Shown here: positions 42,872 through 51,679 of the stretch, piece after piece
Layout of the letters: every line of letters starts with the position of its first letter
Position numbering within the stretch: the stretch's first letter is position 1
From: Draconibacterium mangrovi
Lineage (GTDB): Bacteria; Bacteroidota; Bacteroidia; Bacteroidales; Prolixibacteraceae
NCBI RefSeq assembly: GCF_010586825.1
Contig: NZ_JAAAGB010000004.1
Location: 124,001-188,000 of the forward strand
Length of the DNA: 64,000 bases
Direction: 5' to 3'
Notes under the pieces: model-generated
The model's input: only the letters and a program-made list of their open reading frames with translations
What the model was told of the DNA's origin: nothing
Databases searched by the model: none
Translations under genes and position numbers: made by a program

Positions 42872-43633
42872 TTATTTGACTTTAAGAGACCGACCTATTA
42901 CCGGAACATCTTCTTCCAAATCGCTTAGAATTGCATAAGTGAATGTATCGGCAACAATTGTTTGATTCATCCAGCTAAATTCTCCCCCAACTAGTTCCGG
43001 AGTGGTTGAGTAGAGATATTTGCAGGTAATGGTATCGTTGTGATTTTCATATGTTCCTGCGTTCGCACTCATTGTATTGTCTGCCTGTCCAAACAAATAA
43101 ATATAATACCCGGCAATATTTGCGGCTTGTCCTTGCAGTGGAGGCAAATATGTAAAGAAACCTTCTATATCAGTCATCTGACTTTTTAAGGCAGACGGGT
43201 ATACTTTTCTAATACTTTTTAGAGTTCGGTTAACGTTTCCTTCTTCATCAAATAGGGTTATTAGAAATGTGTCCTGTTCTAACAATTCTGCTTTCCATTC
43301 TTCTGTGTTACCAATTAAATTTGGATCGGTCGCATAACGAATTGTATTAACTACGGTTTCTCCGTTAATTTCATACGAACCCCCAAAACATGATATATTG
43401 CTTTCAGAATCTCCGCTTATTATCAGAAAATTATTATCAAGGTATATGGCATACCCTTGTAAAGGTGGCGGAAATTCGGAAATTCCACCAATCGTTTCAA
43501 TGGTGATTTCCGGGGCTGGATCTACAGAAACTGTTTTACTTTGGTTTTTGCTGCCTGAATTGCAGCTTAAGATAATCACAAAAAATCCAACAATTAGTGT
43601 CAGCGCTACTCTTGCAGTTATTTTTCTTTTCAT
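42872..43633 (-). CDS. lipoprotein with two internal repeats, unknown function
   Basis: The 253-residue product has a lipobox (VIILSC, Cys at about 24). The mature region has two related halves. The first has PPLQGYAIYLDNNFLIISGD and FGGSYEINGETVVNTIRYATDPNLIG; the second has PPLQGQAANIAGYYIYLFGQ and NAGTYENHNDTITCKYLYSTTPELVG. This duplication suggests a two-domain small-ligand or barrel-like protein. It lies 57 bp after the downstream-encoded NTF2-like gene in transcription order. Confidence 0.7.
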   Translation of the reverse strand: MKRKITARVALTLIVGFFVIILSCNSGSKNQSKTVSVDPAPEITIETIGGISEFPPPLQGYAIYLDNNFLIISGDSESNISCFGGSYEINGETVVNTIRYATDPNLIGNTEEWKAELLEQDTFLITLFDEEGNVNRTLKSIRKVYPSALKSQMTDIEGFFTYLPPLQGQAANIAGYYIYLFGQADNTMSANAGTYENHNDTITCKYLYSTTPELVGGEFSWMNQTIVADTFTYAILSDLEEDVPVIGRSLKVK

Positions 43634-43690
43634 GTTATTTTATTTTTGGTTTTTAAGTTTTATCAGAAAGTCGTGGGCTTTTTGCTCTTT

Positions 43691-44077
43691 CTATTCTTCA
43701 TTGCTGTTGTAAATGTTACGGTAAACGAGCCAGCTGCCATCAGGTTGTTGCTTGTATATGCCAATTGCCGCATTGTTGAAAGGAATTGGGATACTTCCGT
43801 TAACCGGATTCATCGATCCAACCCAGGTACCAACCGTATAGGCATAATTACCAAAAACGGTAATTTCGTCCAGGGTTTCGTTTACTTCGAAGGTGAAGGT
43901 TTTGAAAAAGTCGCTGTAGAAAGATTTTAAAGCGTCAATACCAACAATGGAGTTGGCTCCTTGCGGCAGTACAATCACATCCTGGTCCACGTGTTTTATG
44001 AATGCCTTATAATCGCATTCATTCCAGGCTTTAACAATAGCCTTTGAAACGTTCGAAATAACTTCGTTTTTGTCCAT
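43691..44077 (-). CDS. NTF2-like (SnoaL/DUF4440) protein
   Basis: The 128-residue protein lacks a signal peptide. It shows NVSKAIVKAWNECDYKAFIKHVDQDVIVLPQGANSIVGIDALKSFYSDFF and ends GIYKQQPDGSWLVYRNIYNS, the common DUF4440 layout. It is probably cytoplasmic, with unknown ligand. It starts the three-gene leftward run NTF2-like, repeat lipoprotein, NTF2-like lipoprotein. Confidence 0.8.
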   Translation of the reverse strand: MDKNEVISNVSKAIVKAWNECDYKAFIKHVDQDVIVLPQGANSIVGIDALKSFYSDFFKTFTFEVNETLDEITVFGNYAYTVGTWVGSMNPVNGSIPIPFNNAAIGIYKQQPDGSWLVYRNIYNSNEE

Positions 44078-44528
44078 GATTTTGATTTTTGGTTAATAAT
44101 CTGATTTTTGATTTAAGACAAAATCAACTACAAAGCTGTTTCCGAAAATTGAACTGTTAATTCGTGGCTCTAAACTAATTTTTGTTTGAGGAAAGTGTTT
44201 GGTAATGGTAAAGCTTACAGAAAGTTATGAAATATAATTCTAAAATCAAATAGTCACAAAGGCAACATGAGATTTAGAGACATTTTAATAACACTTGATT
44301 TTTTTAATAACAGATATACGAACCATTCACATTTTGAATCCTGTAAAAGTGGAGTTGGGGTGAATCAAATTAACATTCGGAAACTTGTTTGAAAACATAC
44401 GCATGGATTACCATATTCGAAAATTGTGATTTATTTTAGCATTGGTCTGGTAAGGGCATTGGGCCGAACCGGGCTACAGACTTTTTATAAAAGTGACAGA
44501 CTATTTTTAATTCATTAAACCAGAGGAT
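44078..44528. other. intergenic region 44.1-44.5 kb
   Basis: These 451 bp between divergent genes are AT-rich with short GATTTTTG-type repeats near 44080-44120. No convincing RNA, promoter match or gene was found. Confidence 0.5.
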
Positions 44529-44966
44529 ATGGCTAATCAACAAAATGATAGAATTTACCTTGACGGAGAGTTGTATGAGCTGTTATCAACACCTTTAAAA
44601 GTGTTTTTCGAAGCGCGTCCTGATATTCCTGAATTCAGAGGAAAAATACCGGAATGTAGAAGAGGTTATATGGCATCATGGCGGATCCGGAATAATGTAC
44701 TTTACCTAACGGGTTTTCAGCAGGTGAGTCCAACTGTTGTTATTAATCCCCGGGATGTGCTTACCGGCCCCAAAATGGTAGCCGATTGGTACGACGGAAC
44801 ACTTCGGATACCCATTGATTCTGACAAGTCAGGTGCGGATGGAGGCGATAATTCTCATGAAACCGAAATTCATATAACGGTGCAAGGTGGTGTTGTTTAC
44901 AACCACGAAATTGTTCAGAAGAAACATGTTCCTTCTAATAACTCTAAAAAGAATAACGTTTTATAA
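44529..44966 (+). CDS. hypothetical cytoplasmic protein
   Basis: The 145-residue protein has no signal peptide or membrane segment. It begins with a strand-rich part (DRIYLDGELYELLSTPLKVFFEARPDIPEF), continues CRRGYMASWRIRNNVLYLTGF and GPKMVADWYDGTLRIPI, and ends in a polar, Lys/Asn-rich tail. No family is recognised. It is convergent with the small gene at 45005 and has no obvious operon partner. Confidence 0.65.
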   Translation: MANQQNDRIYLDGELYELLSTPLKVFFEARPDIPEFRGKIPECRRGYMASWRIRNNVLYLTGFQQVSPTVVINPRDVLTGPKMVADWYDGTLRIPIDSDKSGADGGDNSHETEIHITVQGGVVYNHEIVQKKHVPSNNSKKNNVL

Positions 44967-45004
44967 ACGGGTATTAATTGGTTTAAGGAGTTGGGGGAAT
45001 AATT

Positions 45005-45340
45005 TTAGTCTGATGAAATCATTTTTACGGGTGCTGGTCCTGGTGGTGGAGCTGATATATCCATATCATGAAATTCCAGTACTTTTTCTTTAAAACTGTT
45101 TTCAAAAGAACCATCCGAGGCTGCCACACTTTGCAGAAAATTATCGGCTCCCGGGCCTTCATGTAACACAACTACAACCGGACCGTCGGGTGTTTCAGCC
45201 AACCATGCATCATGACGGGTTAGTCCGTGTTTTTTGTTGAATTCATTAAACGCCTGACTTTGTTCTCCACTAAACGATTTTGCCCAATCTTTCCAGGCAT
45301 TTACTTTTTCCTTCTTTAAAGGAGCAAGAATTAATCCCAT
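45005..45340 (-). CDS. small alpha/beta protein of unknown function
   Basis: The 111-residue protein starts MGLILAPLKKEKVNAWKDWAKSF and has HDAWLAETPDGPVVVVLHEG, a layout like ferredoxin-fold proteins of the ABM/DUF6176 kind. The C-terminus is Pro-rich (SAPPPGPAPV). There are no catalytic motifs that can be named. It is transcribed alone, convergent with the gene at 44529. Confidence 0.65.
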   Translation of the reverse strand: MGLILAPLKKEKVNAWKDWAKSFSGEQSQAFNEFNKKHGLTRHDAWLAETPDGPVVVVLHEGPGADNFLQSVAASDGSFENSFKEKVLEFHDMDISAPPPGPAPVKMISSD

Positions 45341-45501
45341 AACTTAAATGTTTAATAATGAATAATTTGAATAACTATTAAAATTAAGACAAATAAGTCT
45401 TTAATCAAAGGTCGTGAGGCGCTAATATTGCTGTGCTGTGTTAATAATTCTTAATCAACGGCGTATGGAGCTTTTTGAGGTAAGGGACTTATTGTCAATA
45501 C

Positions 45502-46674
45502 TTAGAATGCCCATTTTACACGCACATAAACTGCCTGTCCGTAATCGCCATATTCAGTACCTTCTCGTCCGAAGAATAACTGTCCATTCAGCATTAGTTC
45601 CCAGTTATCGCCCAACGAGTAGGTTAGGGCCGGACCAAGATATGAGGAACCATCGGTGGGATTTAACATGGTTGACAGGTTGGCTGAGAGCAGGGGAGTA
45701 AAAGGATAACTAATTTGGCCGAACAATTGGTATTTCCCCAATGAAAGCATTTTGGCAGAAATATCGGGAGAAAAGAAACTGCGACCGCCTGCATCGCCTG
45801 TTGTTCCGTAGCTGTTGAATAAGGTACCAAAATGCAGGTAAAAACTGTTGGGGAATGTATAATCTGCCGAAACTGATGCTACAAATGTTTCGAAGTTCTC
45901 TGGCTCTTCTTTGTCGCGCGGACGAAACCAGGTTGCTTCGCCCATAAATCCGGCACCTTTTATATCGCCGGCCCAACCGCCGCCTAAAAAGTAGTCTTTG
46001 CCAACCCAGCCACCTAAAAATTGTATGTCGTAATTAAATTTCGAAAACCGGTACATACCGGCAATGGCCGTTTCATCATTGTTGTGCCCGATTTTGTATA
46101 CCAGCTCTGCAGAAGAAGTAACACTGGTATAGTATTGCAACCGAATTCCGTCGGTGCCGGGGCGTTCTTCGTAATCAAAATCAAAGTAGGAAAAGGTGTT
46201 GAACACATCGTTAGGATTCCAAACCAGGTTGGTGCCCCAGTTAATACGTTGGCGTCCGAGTCTTACCTGCAATTTACCGTTTGTGTAATCAATCCATGCC
46301 CGGTCGAGCATCGTATGTAAAAACCAGCTGTCGGCAGAAAGCAACACGGTTCCCAATTCTAAATAACCGTTATCGGCATCAACAAAATCTTCGTAGTTGG
46401 GAAACTCACGGATCATTTGCCCCATGTAAATGCGGTTGCGGGCTTCCAACACAATGGTCAGTTTTTCCGATGCATACCACCTGAAATTTAAACGGTTGTG
46501 TATCTCATTCAGAAATAGGTAATCCAACGATTTGTCTGTTGATATTGGAATCGGCTCAACCGGATGATAATACATACCCAAATCTTTTATATAGCCGTTA
46601 AACGACAGTTTAGACTGCGCTTGTATTACAAGGCTAGAAAGTATAAGAGTTAGTATGAGTAAAGCTTTTTTCAT
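45502..46674 (-). CDS. outer-membrane beta-barrel (porin-like) protein
   Basis: The 390-residue protein has a signal peptide (1-19, ending VIQAQ), then repeated amphipathic strands rich in Tyr, Trp and Gly and a terminal Phe (VYVRVKWAF), as barrels need for assembly. Phrases such as LEARNRIYMG, RLGRQRINWGTNLVWNPNDVFNTFS resemble DUF1302/alginate-export-like porins that accompany LolA-like transport operons. It is the last gene of the leftward run that begins with the TetR gene. Confidence 0.85.
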   Translation of the reverse strand: MKKALLILTLILSSLVIQAQSKLSFNGYIKDLGMYYHPVEPIPISTDKSLDYLFLNEIHNRLNFRWYASEKLTIVLEARNRIYMGQMIREFPNYEDFVDADNGYLELGTVLLSADSWFLHTMLDRAWIDYTNGKLQVRLGRQRINWGTNLVWNPNDVFNTFSYFDFDYEERPGTDGIRLQYYTSVTSSAELVYKIGHNNDETAIAGMYRFSKFNYDIQFLGGWVGKDYFLGGGWAGDIKGAGFMGEATWFRPRDKEEPENFETFVASVSADYTFPNSFYLHFGTLFNSYGTTGDAGGRSFFSPDISAKMLSLGKYQLFGQISYPFTPLLSANLSTMLNPTDGSSYLGPALTYSLGDNWELMLNGQLFFGREGTEYGDYGQAVYVRVKWAF

Positions 46675-46831
46675 TTTTTGAATCCTGTTTTATCAGGTGT
46701 TTTCTATTTACTAAATCATATAAAATGTCGAATTTCGACAAACCACTTGAGATCCAAGATTGGAATAAACACAAACAAGCTATGTTAGCCTGTACTTCTT
46801 CAATCTTAATTCGTTAATCATTATTCATCAT

Positions 46832-47494
46832 TCATTGGTTTCCCATTCCTCCCGCAAAATCCATCACACACATGGTAGTGTAGCGCGGATGAGTTCCGCA
46901 GGCCACACCAATTTTTTTAAAATCAGCCTGAAGAAGATTGGCGCGGTGACCACGGTTTTTAACGCCATCATCGATTAATAGAAAAATTACGATTTGCCGT
47001 GCAGAGGTATTTCCATAGGCAATATTCTCCGCAATCCGAACCTGCCATTTGCCGTAACGTTCAATACGTACTTTCGAGTTTGAACGATCCTTTCCAATAT
47101 GTCCTGTTCTTCCTGTTTTTGCCTGATCTTTTTGATGATCATTGGCCGCTTTGGTCAACAATTTATCAGGATATACAATCGGAGCCGGAGCAGCATTTTT
47201 CAGAAAACGGACACATTCACGCAATGCGCTTACGCCTTCCTGTGTCATTATCGATTTATCGCCGGGGTAGTGCAAAATTTTTTTGTCGTAGTATTGGGCG
47301 AGGGGAGCAATATATTTCTCAGCGTACGCCGACGGATCAGAACGGAACAAGTTGACTTCGTAGATCACTTCTTTCTCCAGTTCCGACAAGTAATTGACAT
47401 CGGCAGCAGTGTTTAGCGTACGGTTTTTTGTTTCTCCTGTGGCTGAAACTGTAAGGGTCAATGCGATTAAAAATAGGACTATCCGGATTTTCAC
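46832..47494 (-). CDS. exported CAP-domain (SCP/PR-1) protein
   Basis: The 220-residue protein has a signal peptide (1-20) and one CAP domain: EVNLFRSDPSAYAEKY, DHQKDQAKTGRTGHIGKDRSN, RIAENIAYGN and NRGHRANLLQADFKKIGVA. These include the paired His and Glu residues of the CAP cavity. Bacterial CAP proteins are envelope proteins of mostly unknown job. It lies 41 bp after the ABC ATPase gene in the same direction. Confidence 0.88.
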   Translation of the reverse strand: MKIRIVLFLIALTLTVSATGETKNRTLNTAADVNYLSELEKEVIYEVNLFRSDPSAYAEKYIAPLAQYYDKKILHYPGDKSIMTQEGVSALRECVRFLKNAAPAPIVYPDKLLTKAANDHQKDQAKTGRTGHIGKDRSNSKVRIERYGKWQVRIAENIAYGNTSARQIVIFLLIDDGVKNRGHRANLLQADFKKIGVACGTHPRYTTMCVMDFAGGMGNQ

Positions 47495-47535
47495 TTTTAT
47501 ACTTGTTTTAATGGCATCTTCTTAAACAAAAGCTG

Positions 47536-48219
47536 TTATTTTCTGATGTCGCTGATTATCTTTCCATCTTCGATGGTAATTACACGCCGCGCTTTGTTTA
47601 CCACCCGCTGGTCGTGCGTTGAAAATATAAACGTTATTTTTTCCTCTTTATTAAGTTGCTCCATAATATCGAGCAGATTTTCGGTGGAGTGCGAATCGAG
47701 ATTGGCAGTAGGCTCATCCGCCAGAACGAATTTGGGTTTCGATGCCAGTGCTCGTGCAACAGCCACCCTTTGTTGTTGCCCGCCCGACAATTTCGAAGGT
47801 CGTCGATCCATCATCTCGCCCAGTCCAACCGCTTTTAACAGTTCGCTGGTACGTGCATCGCGGTCGGCTTTTTTGCTTCCCTGCAAATGCATAATAAATT
47901 CCACATTTTCTTTGGCCGTAAGAACAGGAATCAGGTTATAAGCCTGGAAGACAAAACCAATATTTTTCATTCTGAAATCAGTTAGTTTTCGTGATGAAAG
48001 TTCATTGATCTTAACGCCTTCAATTTCAACCGAGCCTTCAGTGGCGTCATCCAAACCGCCAATAATATTCAGCAAGGTTGTTTTTCCCGATCCCGACGGA
48101 CCAACGATGGCTGTAAATTCGCCCTCTTCAATCGACATATCTATTCCGTTAACCGCATGCACGGAAACGGAGCTGCCGTTATAAATTTTGTGCAGGTTTT
48201 TGATTTCTATTATTTTCAT
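47536..48219 (-). CDS. LolD/MacB-type ABC transporter ATPase
   Basis: The 227-residue ATPase has Walker A GPSGSGKTTLLN (about 40-51), Q-loop in FVFQAYNLIPVLTAKENV, signature LSGGQQQRVAVARAL and Walker B FVLADEPTANLD with the following H-loop STHDQRV. It matches the LolD/MacB/FtsE group that drives FtsX-like permeases. It is the energy subunit for the two permeases encoded just upstream. Confidence 0.93.
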   Translation of the reverse strand: MKIIEIKNLHKIYNGSSVSVHAVNGIDMSIEEGEFTAIVGPSGSGKTTLLNIIGGLDDATEGSVEIEGVKINELSSRKLTDFRMKNIGFVFQAYNLIPVLTAKENVEFIMHLQGSKKADRDARTSELLKAVGLGEMMDRRPSKLSGGQQQRVAVARALASKPKFVLADEPTANLDSHSTENLLDIMEQLNKEEKITFIFSTHDQRVVNKARRVITIEDGKIISDIRK

Positions 48220-48346
48220 AACAATGCTTTAATGATTCAATGCGAAAATGCTTTAATGCCAGAATTCTTAAATAACTTAAGTAGCATAGTAATTTTTAAT
48301 GTCTTTTTTATTCTAATATTCTAATCCTCCAATTTTCCAATATTCC

Positions 48347-49567
48347 TTATTCCGTTCTCGTGGCTTCAGCCGGATTTAACTTCAGCGCTTTTCGTGCCGG
48401 GTAAATCGCAGAGATCAGTCCGGTTAAAACTACCAGCGTAATTAATATTCCCAATGAGTGAGATGGAAAAACAGTTGAAATTTCGGTTGACATACCGTAT
48501 TGTTCCAATCCCTGGGCAAACGCAGAAAGGTTGATTGGATGTTGTTCGAAAATTCGTGAAATTCCGATTCCCAGCAGGATCCCGACTACGCCACCGGTGA
48601 GAGTGAGCATAATCGATTCCAGGATGATCATGTTAAAGATTTTCCGTTTATTCATTCCAATAGCCATCAACATTCCAATTTCTTTTACACGCTCCAGAAC
48701 TGCCATCAGCATGGTGTTGATAATGCCGAAACACAGTGCGATGAGGATGATCAGTATAAATATGTACATGTACTGGTCCATGGAATCGGTAATGAGTGAC
48801 ATTTCAGGACTTAATTCTTTCCAGGTTTGCACATCCATTCCGGGGGCAGTTTTTTGCACTGCCGGTTTTACCAATGGCGCATAACTGTTGTCTTTTAACA
48901 GAATGGCAATTTCGTGTACCGCATCGGGTTGAATGCCAATTTGCGATCGCAGATCGTTGATGTTGACGAACAAATGCATTTCATCGAAACCGGTGTTTAC
49001 TGTTTTATAAATGCCTGCAACCCGATAGCCTTTCGATGACAGATCACCATTAAAATCAACTAACTGTACATTTATTTTGGTACCAACTTTTAAGCGTAGT
49101 TTATCGGCCAGTTTTTTGCCCACCAGTACCGGCGGCATGCGGCTGGTTTTTTCAAGGTAAGTGCCATCAACCAGGTGTTCCCAAATATCAGTAACCTGTT
49201 TCTCTTTTTCCGGATCGATTCCTAACATTTTACCGCCGCCCGTTCCGTGAGCTGCCATTATAAAAGGCTCAGCAATCAGTCGGGGAGAGGCAGCCTCTAC
49301 CGAATCGAGCGCTGCAATTTGTTCGGCCAGTGCAAAACCATTTGGTATAAATAATTCCGATTCGGTGTTGTCCAAAAAATGAGGAGCGTGCACCTGTATG
49401 TGCGACAACTCCGATCGGGTGGCCGATTCAATACGCGAGTTGTACATTCCATTCATAAATGCCATCATGAATATGCCTGCAAAAAGGCCCAGCGCAATGG
49501 CCGCAATCATTACTAAACTGCGGGTTTTGCTTCGCCAAACGTTTCGCCATGCTATTGAAAGTATCAT
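48347..49567 (-). CDS. FtsX-like ABC permease (LolC/E or MacB type)
   Basis: The 406-residue protein has an N-terminal membrane helix (about 15-40, in AWRNVWRSKTRSLVMIAAIALG), a large periplasmic MacB-type domain (about 45-270) and three C-terminal helices (about 275-300, 325-350, 375-395). GIINTMLMAVLERVKEIGMLMAIGMNKRKIF is the FtsX coupling segment. It forms a heterodimer with the next permease. A role in moving lipoproteins or lipids out of the inner membrane is inferred. Confidence 0.9.
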   Translation of the reverse strand: MILSIAWRNVWRSKTRSLVMIAAIALGLFAGIFMMAFMNGMYNSRIESATRSELSHIQVHAPHFLDNTESELFIPNGFALAEQIAALDSVEAASPRLIAEPFIMAAHGTGGGKMLGIDPEKEKQVTDIWEHLVDGTYLEKTSRMPPVLVGKKLADKLRLKVGTKINVQLVDFNGDLSSKGYRVAGIYKTVNTGFDEMHLFVNINDLRSQIGIQPDAVHEIAILLKDNSYAPLVKPAVQKTAPGMDVQTWKELSPEMSLITDSMDQYMYIFILIILIALCFGIINTMLMAVLERVKEIGMLMAIGMNKRKIFNMIILESIMLTLTGGVVGILLGIGISRIFEQHPINLSAFAQGLEQYGMSTEISTVFPSHSLGILITLVVLTGLISAIYPARKALKLNPAEATRTE

Positions 49568-49602
49568 CGTTTTAGTTTTTTCGTGATTAATTGTTTTAAG
49601 GC

Positions 49603-50823
49603 TTAACTGCGCATTGCTTTCGTGATTTTTAACCTGCTAACATTTGTTATCGGGAAAATCGCTATAAACAGGCTGATGAGGAAAACCACAATGATCTGGT
49701 TGTAGAAGAGCGAGGCTTTCATCGAAACGAACATGTACGGTTCCATGCCATAAATTTCGGTGGCTTTTGCCATATCGCCGGTAAGCGGAATCGGATTGTA
49801 AAAGAAGTACAGACAGAAAAAGTAACTGATTATCAATCCTACTGCACATCCGATAAATCCAATAAAAAGAGTTTCGATAAAGACCAGCGATGCTAATTTT
49901 CTTTTTTGCATACCTACGGCGTGTGTCACTCCAAACTCGCGCTGGCGTTCTTTTACCATCATAATAACTACGCTAAACATACCGAAGGCAATAACCAGGT
50001 AGAGAATCCCAAGCATGATAATTCCACCGCCGCGGTCGCTTTGAATTATTTGCACCAGTTCAGGTGTCATTTCTGTCCAGGTCATTACCGTGTTCTTTTC
50101 CGGCAGAATTTGCTCTATTTCTTTTTTTATGTGATTAACGCTGTAGTGATCATCGGTCATTACAACCAGCGAAGTAGACAAACCATAAGCTGAATAAAAC
50201 TCACGGGCTGTTTCAATGTCCATGTACACCAGGCGTTTGTTAAACTCAGCATTGGGGTGTTTTATAATTCCTTTTATCGGAAATAAAGCACTGGCACTTA
50301 TTCCGTGATATCCCTGCGAGATCATTACCAGCGTATCGCCCACCTCCAGTTCAAGATATTTGGCCAGTCCTCCGCTGATCACTACCTCTTTATCGCCTGA
50401 CTTAATAAATTCTCCCGACAGCATTTTTTTCGAAAGGTTCGTAATCTGATCCTCTGCTTCGGGCTCAATTCCCATCACCATGGCCGGTTTACTTTTCATA
50501 TGGTCGGCAGCCAATGAAAACGATTCCAGCCGGTTGGAAACCAGCGAAACGTCTTTTATATTTTTAATCTGGTTTTGTAATTCTGCATCTACTTTGAAAC
50601 TATTGTCAAGCGTACGTTCGTCCCAGTAGGCGGTATCCTGCACCTGCAGATAACCGGTGTAGAACTTAACCGAATTGTCAATCATGCTGTCGTACGAACC
50701 TTCCTGCATCGACCGCATCCACGAGGCCAGCAGCACGCTGAACACGATAGAAGATATGGCAATGATTGTCCGGCGTTTGTTGCGCCAGAGGTTCCGCCAG
50801 GCGAGTTTTATGTTTGTTTTCAT
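49603..50823 (-). CDS. FtsX-like ABC permease (LolC/E or MacB type)
   Basis: The ATG at 50823 (MKTNIKLAWRNLWRNKRRTIIA) is the family start; the upstream ATG at 50859 lies inside a repeat element and is rejected. The 406-residue product has the same layout as its partner: one N-terminal helix, a periplasmic domain and three C-terminal helices. FSVVIMMVKERQREFGVTHAVGMQKRKLASL is the coupling segment. The LolA-like protein is encoded 113 bp upstream. Confidence 0.9.
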   Translation of the reverse strand: MKTNIKLAWRNLWRNKRRTIIAISSIVFSVLLASWMRSMQEGSYDSMIDNSVKFYTGYLQVQDTAYWDERTLDNSFKVDAELQNQIKNIKDVSLVSNRLESFSLAADHMKSKPAMVMGIEPEAEDQITNLSKKMLSGEFIKSGDKEVVISGGLAKYLELEVGDTLVMISQGYHGISASALFPIKGIIKHPNAEFNKRLVYMDIETAREFYSAYGLSTSLVVMTDDHYSVNHIKKEIEQILPEKNTVMTWTEMTPELVQIIQSDRGGGIIMLGILYLVIAFGMFSVVIMMVKERQREFGVTHAVGMQKRKLASLVFIETLFIGFIGCAVGLIISYFFCLYFFYNPIPLTGDMAKATEIYGMEPYMFVSMKASLFYNQIIVVFLISLFIAIFPITNVSRLKITKAMRS

Positions 50824-50853
50824 TGGATAAGGCTTGAATGTTCTTCTATTAGG

Positions 50854-50931
50854 TGTCATTTCGACGAGTTAGCGAGGAGAAATCTGTATCCTTGAAAGAG
50901 ATTTCTCAGTCATTCTTCCTTCGAAATGACA
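50854..50931. repeat. REP-like palindromic repeat element
   Basis: The outer arms TGTCATTTCGA (50854-50864) and TCGAAATGACA (50921-50931) are exact complements, and inner arms GAGAAATCT (50877-50885) and AGATTTCTC (50899-50907) pair too. This matches short interspersed hairpins common in Bacteroidota. A decayed related piece lies at 58154-58189. Confidence 0.8.
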
Positions 50932-50935
50932 GTCT

Positions 50936-51679
50936 TTATCGTATCCTTTTCATATTCTGCTGCGAAAAAAAGCTCTCCTTCAAATCAACATCAAACTCAA
51001 TTTTATCAAAGATCATAACCGTTTTGTTGCCTTCTTCGTCGGCCGGAATCATTTCCAAACGTGTTGGCATTTCGCGGTCGTCCATCATTTTTACATCCGT
51101 CAGAATTTCGGTATTCACGAGGTAGCCGTCTTCATCGTAAAACTCAGCTTTCAGCCAGTGCAATTCTTCTTTCGATATCCACATAATCACTTTTCCCCAA
51201 ACAACGGGCGCATCTTCGTGGGGTATCAGTTCAATTTTATAGCACGAATAGCCGTCAACTTCTTCTTCGCCAAGCAGTTTGTTCGAATAGTCTTTTGCCA
51301 TTTGCGATTCCTTAACCAAATTGTCGTTGGTAAAATCCGAGCCCATCCACGACTGCATCATCATCGACGGAGGAATTTTTATCATCCTTTCGATGTTGGG
51401 TACCCAGTTCCACATTTCTTTGTCACGTTTCAGAAAAACCTGGCCTTTTTCTTTAGCCGGTGCGGTAATGTATATCAGCGAGTAGTCGTTTCCCAGGGTC
51501 CAGTTTTTCATCGAAACGGTGCGGCTCCATCCCGGGCGTTCAATAATCATGGTCATTTCTCCACGGCTGGATTCGCCTCTGAATTTTTCGTCGGCTTGTT
51601 TTATAATTGCTGTCATATCCTGGGCCAGCACAAAAAGGCCCACAAGCACAAAAGTTAGTGTAAGTTGTATGCGTTTCAT
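50936..51679 (-). CDS. LolA-like outer-membrane lipoprotein-sorting protein
   Basis: The 247-residue protein has a signal peptide (1-19, ending VLAQ). The mature protein has a LolA/LolB-type half-barrel: RGEMTMIIERPGWSRTVSMKNWTLG, YSLIYITAPAKEKGQVFLKRDKEMWNWVPN, and a pair of phrases around MIKIPPSMMMQSWMGSDFTNDDL-like (here SDFTNDN). It is the COG2834 family found with MacB-like permeases. It probably carries a lipid or lipoprotein across the periplasm. The start codon overlaps the TetR stop as ATGA. Confidence 0.9.
   Translation of the reverse strand: MKRIQLTLTFVLVGLFVLAQDMTAIIKQADEKFRGESSRGEMTMIIERPGWSRTVSMKNWTLGNDYSLIYITAPAKEKGQVFLKRDKEMWNWVPNIERMIKIPPSMMMQSWMGSDFTNDNLVKESQMAKDYSNKLLGEEEVDGYSCYKIELIPHEDAPVVWGKVIMWISKEELHWLKAEFYDEDGYLVNTEILTDVKMMDDREMPTRLEMIPADEEGNKTVMIFDKIEFDVDLKESFFSQQNMKRIR

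Noticed and set aside
51158-51658. 166-codon rightward reading frame
   Set aside because: Opposite the LolA-like gene; the His/Phe-rich translation is typical of an antisense shadow.
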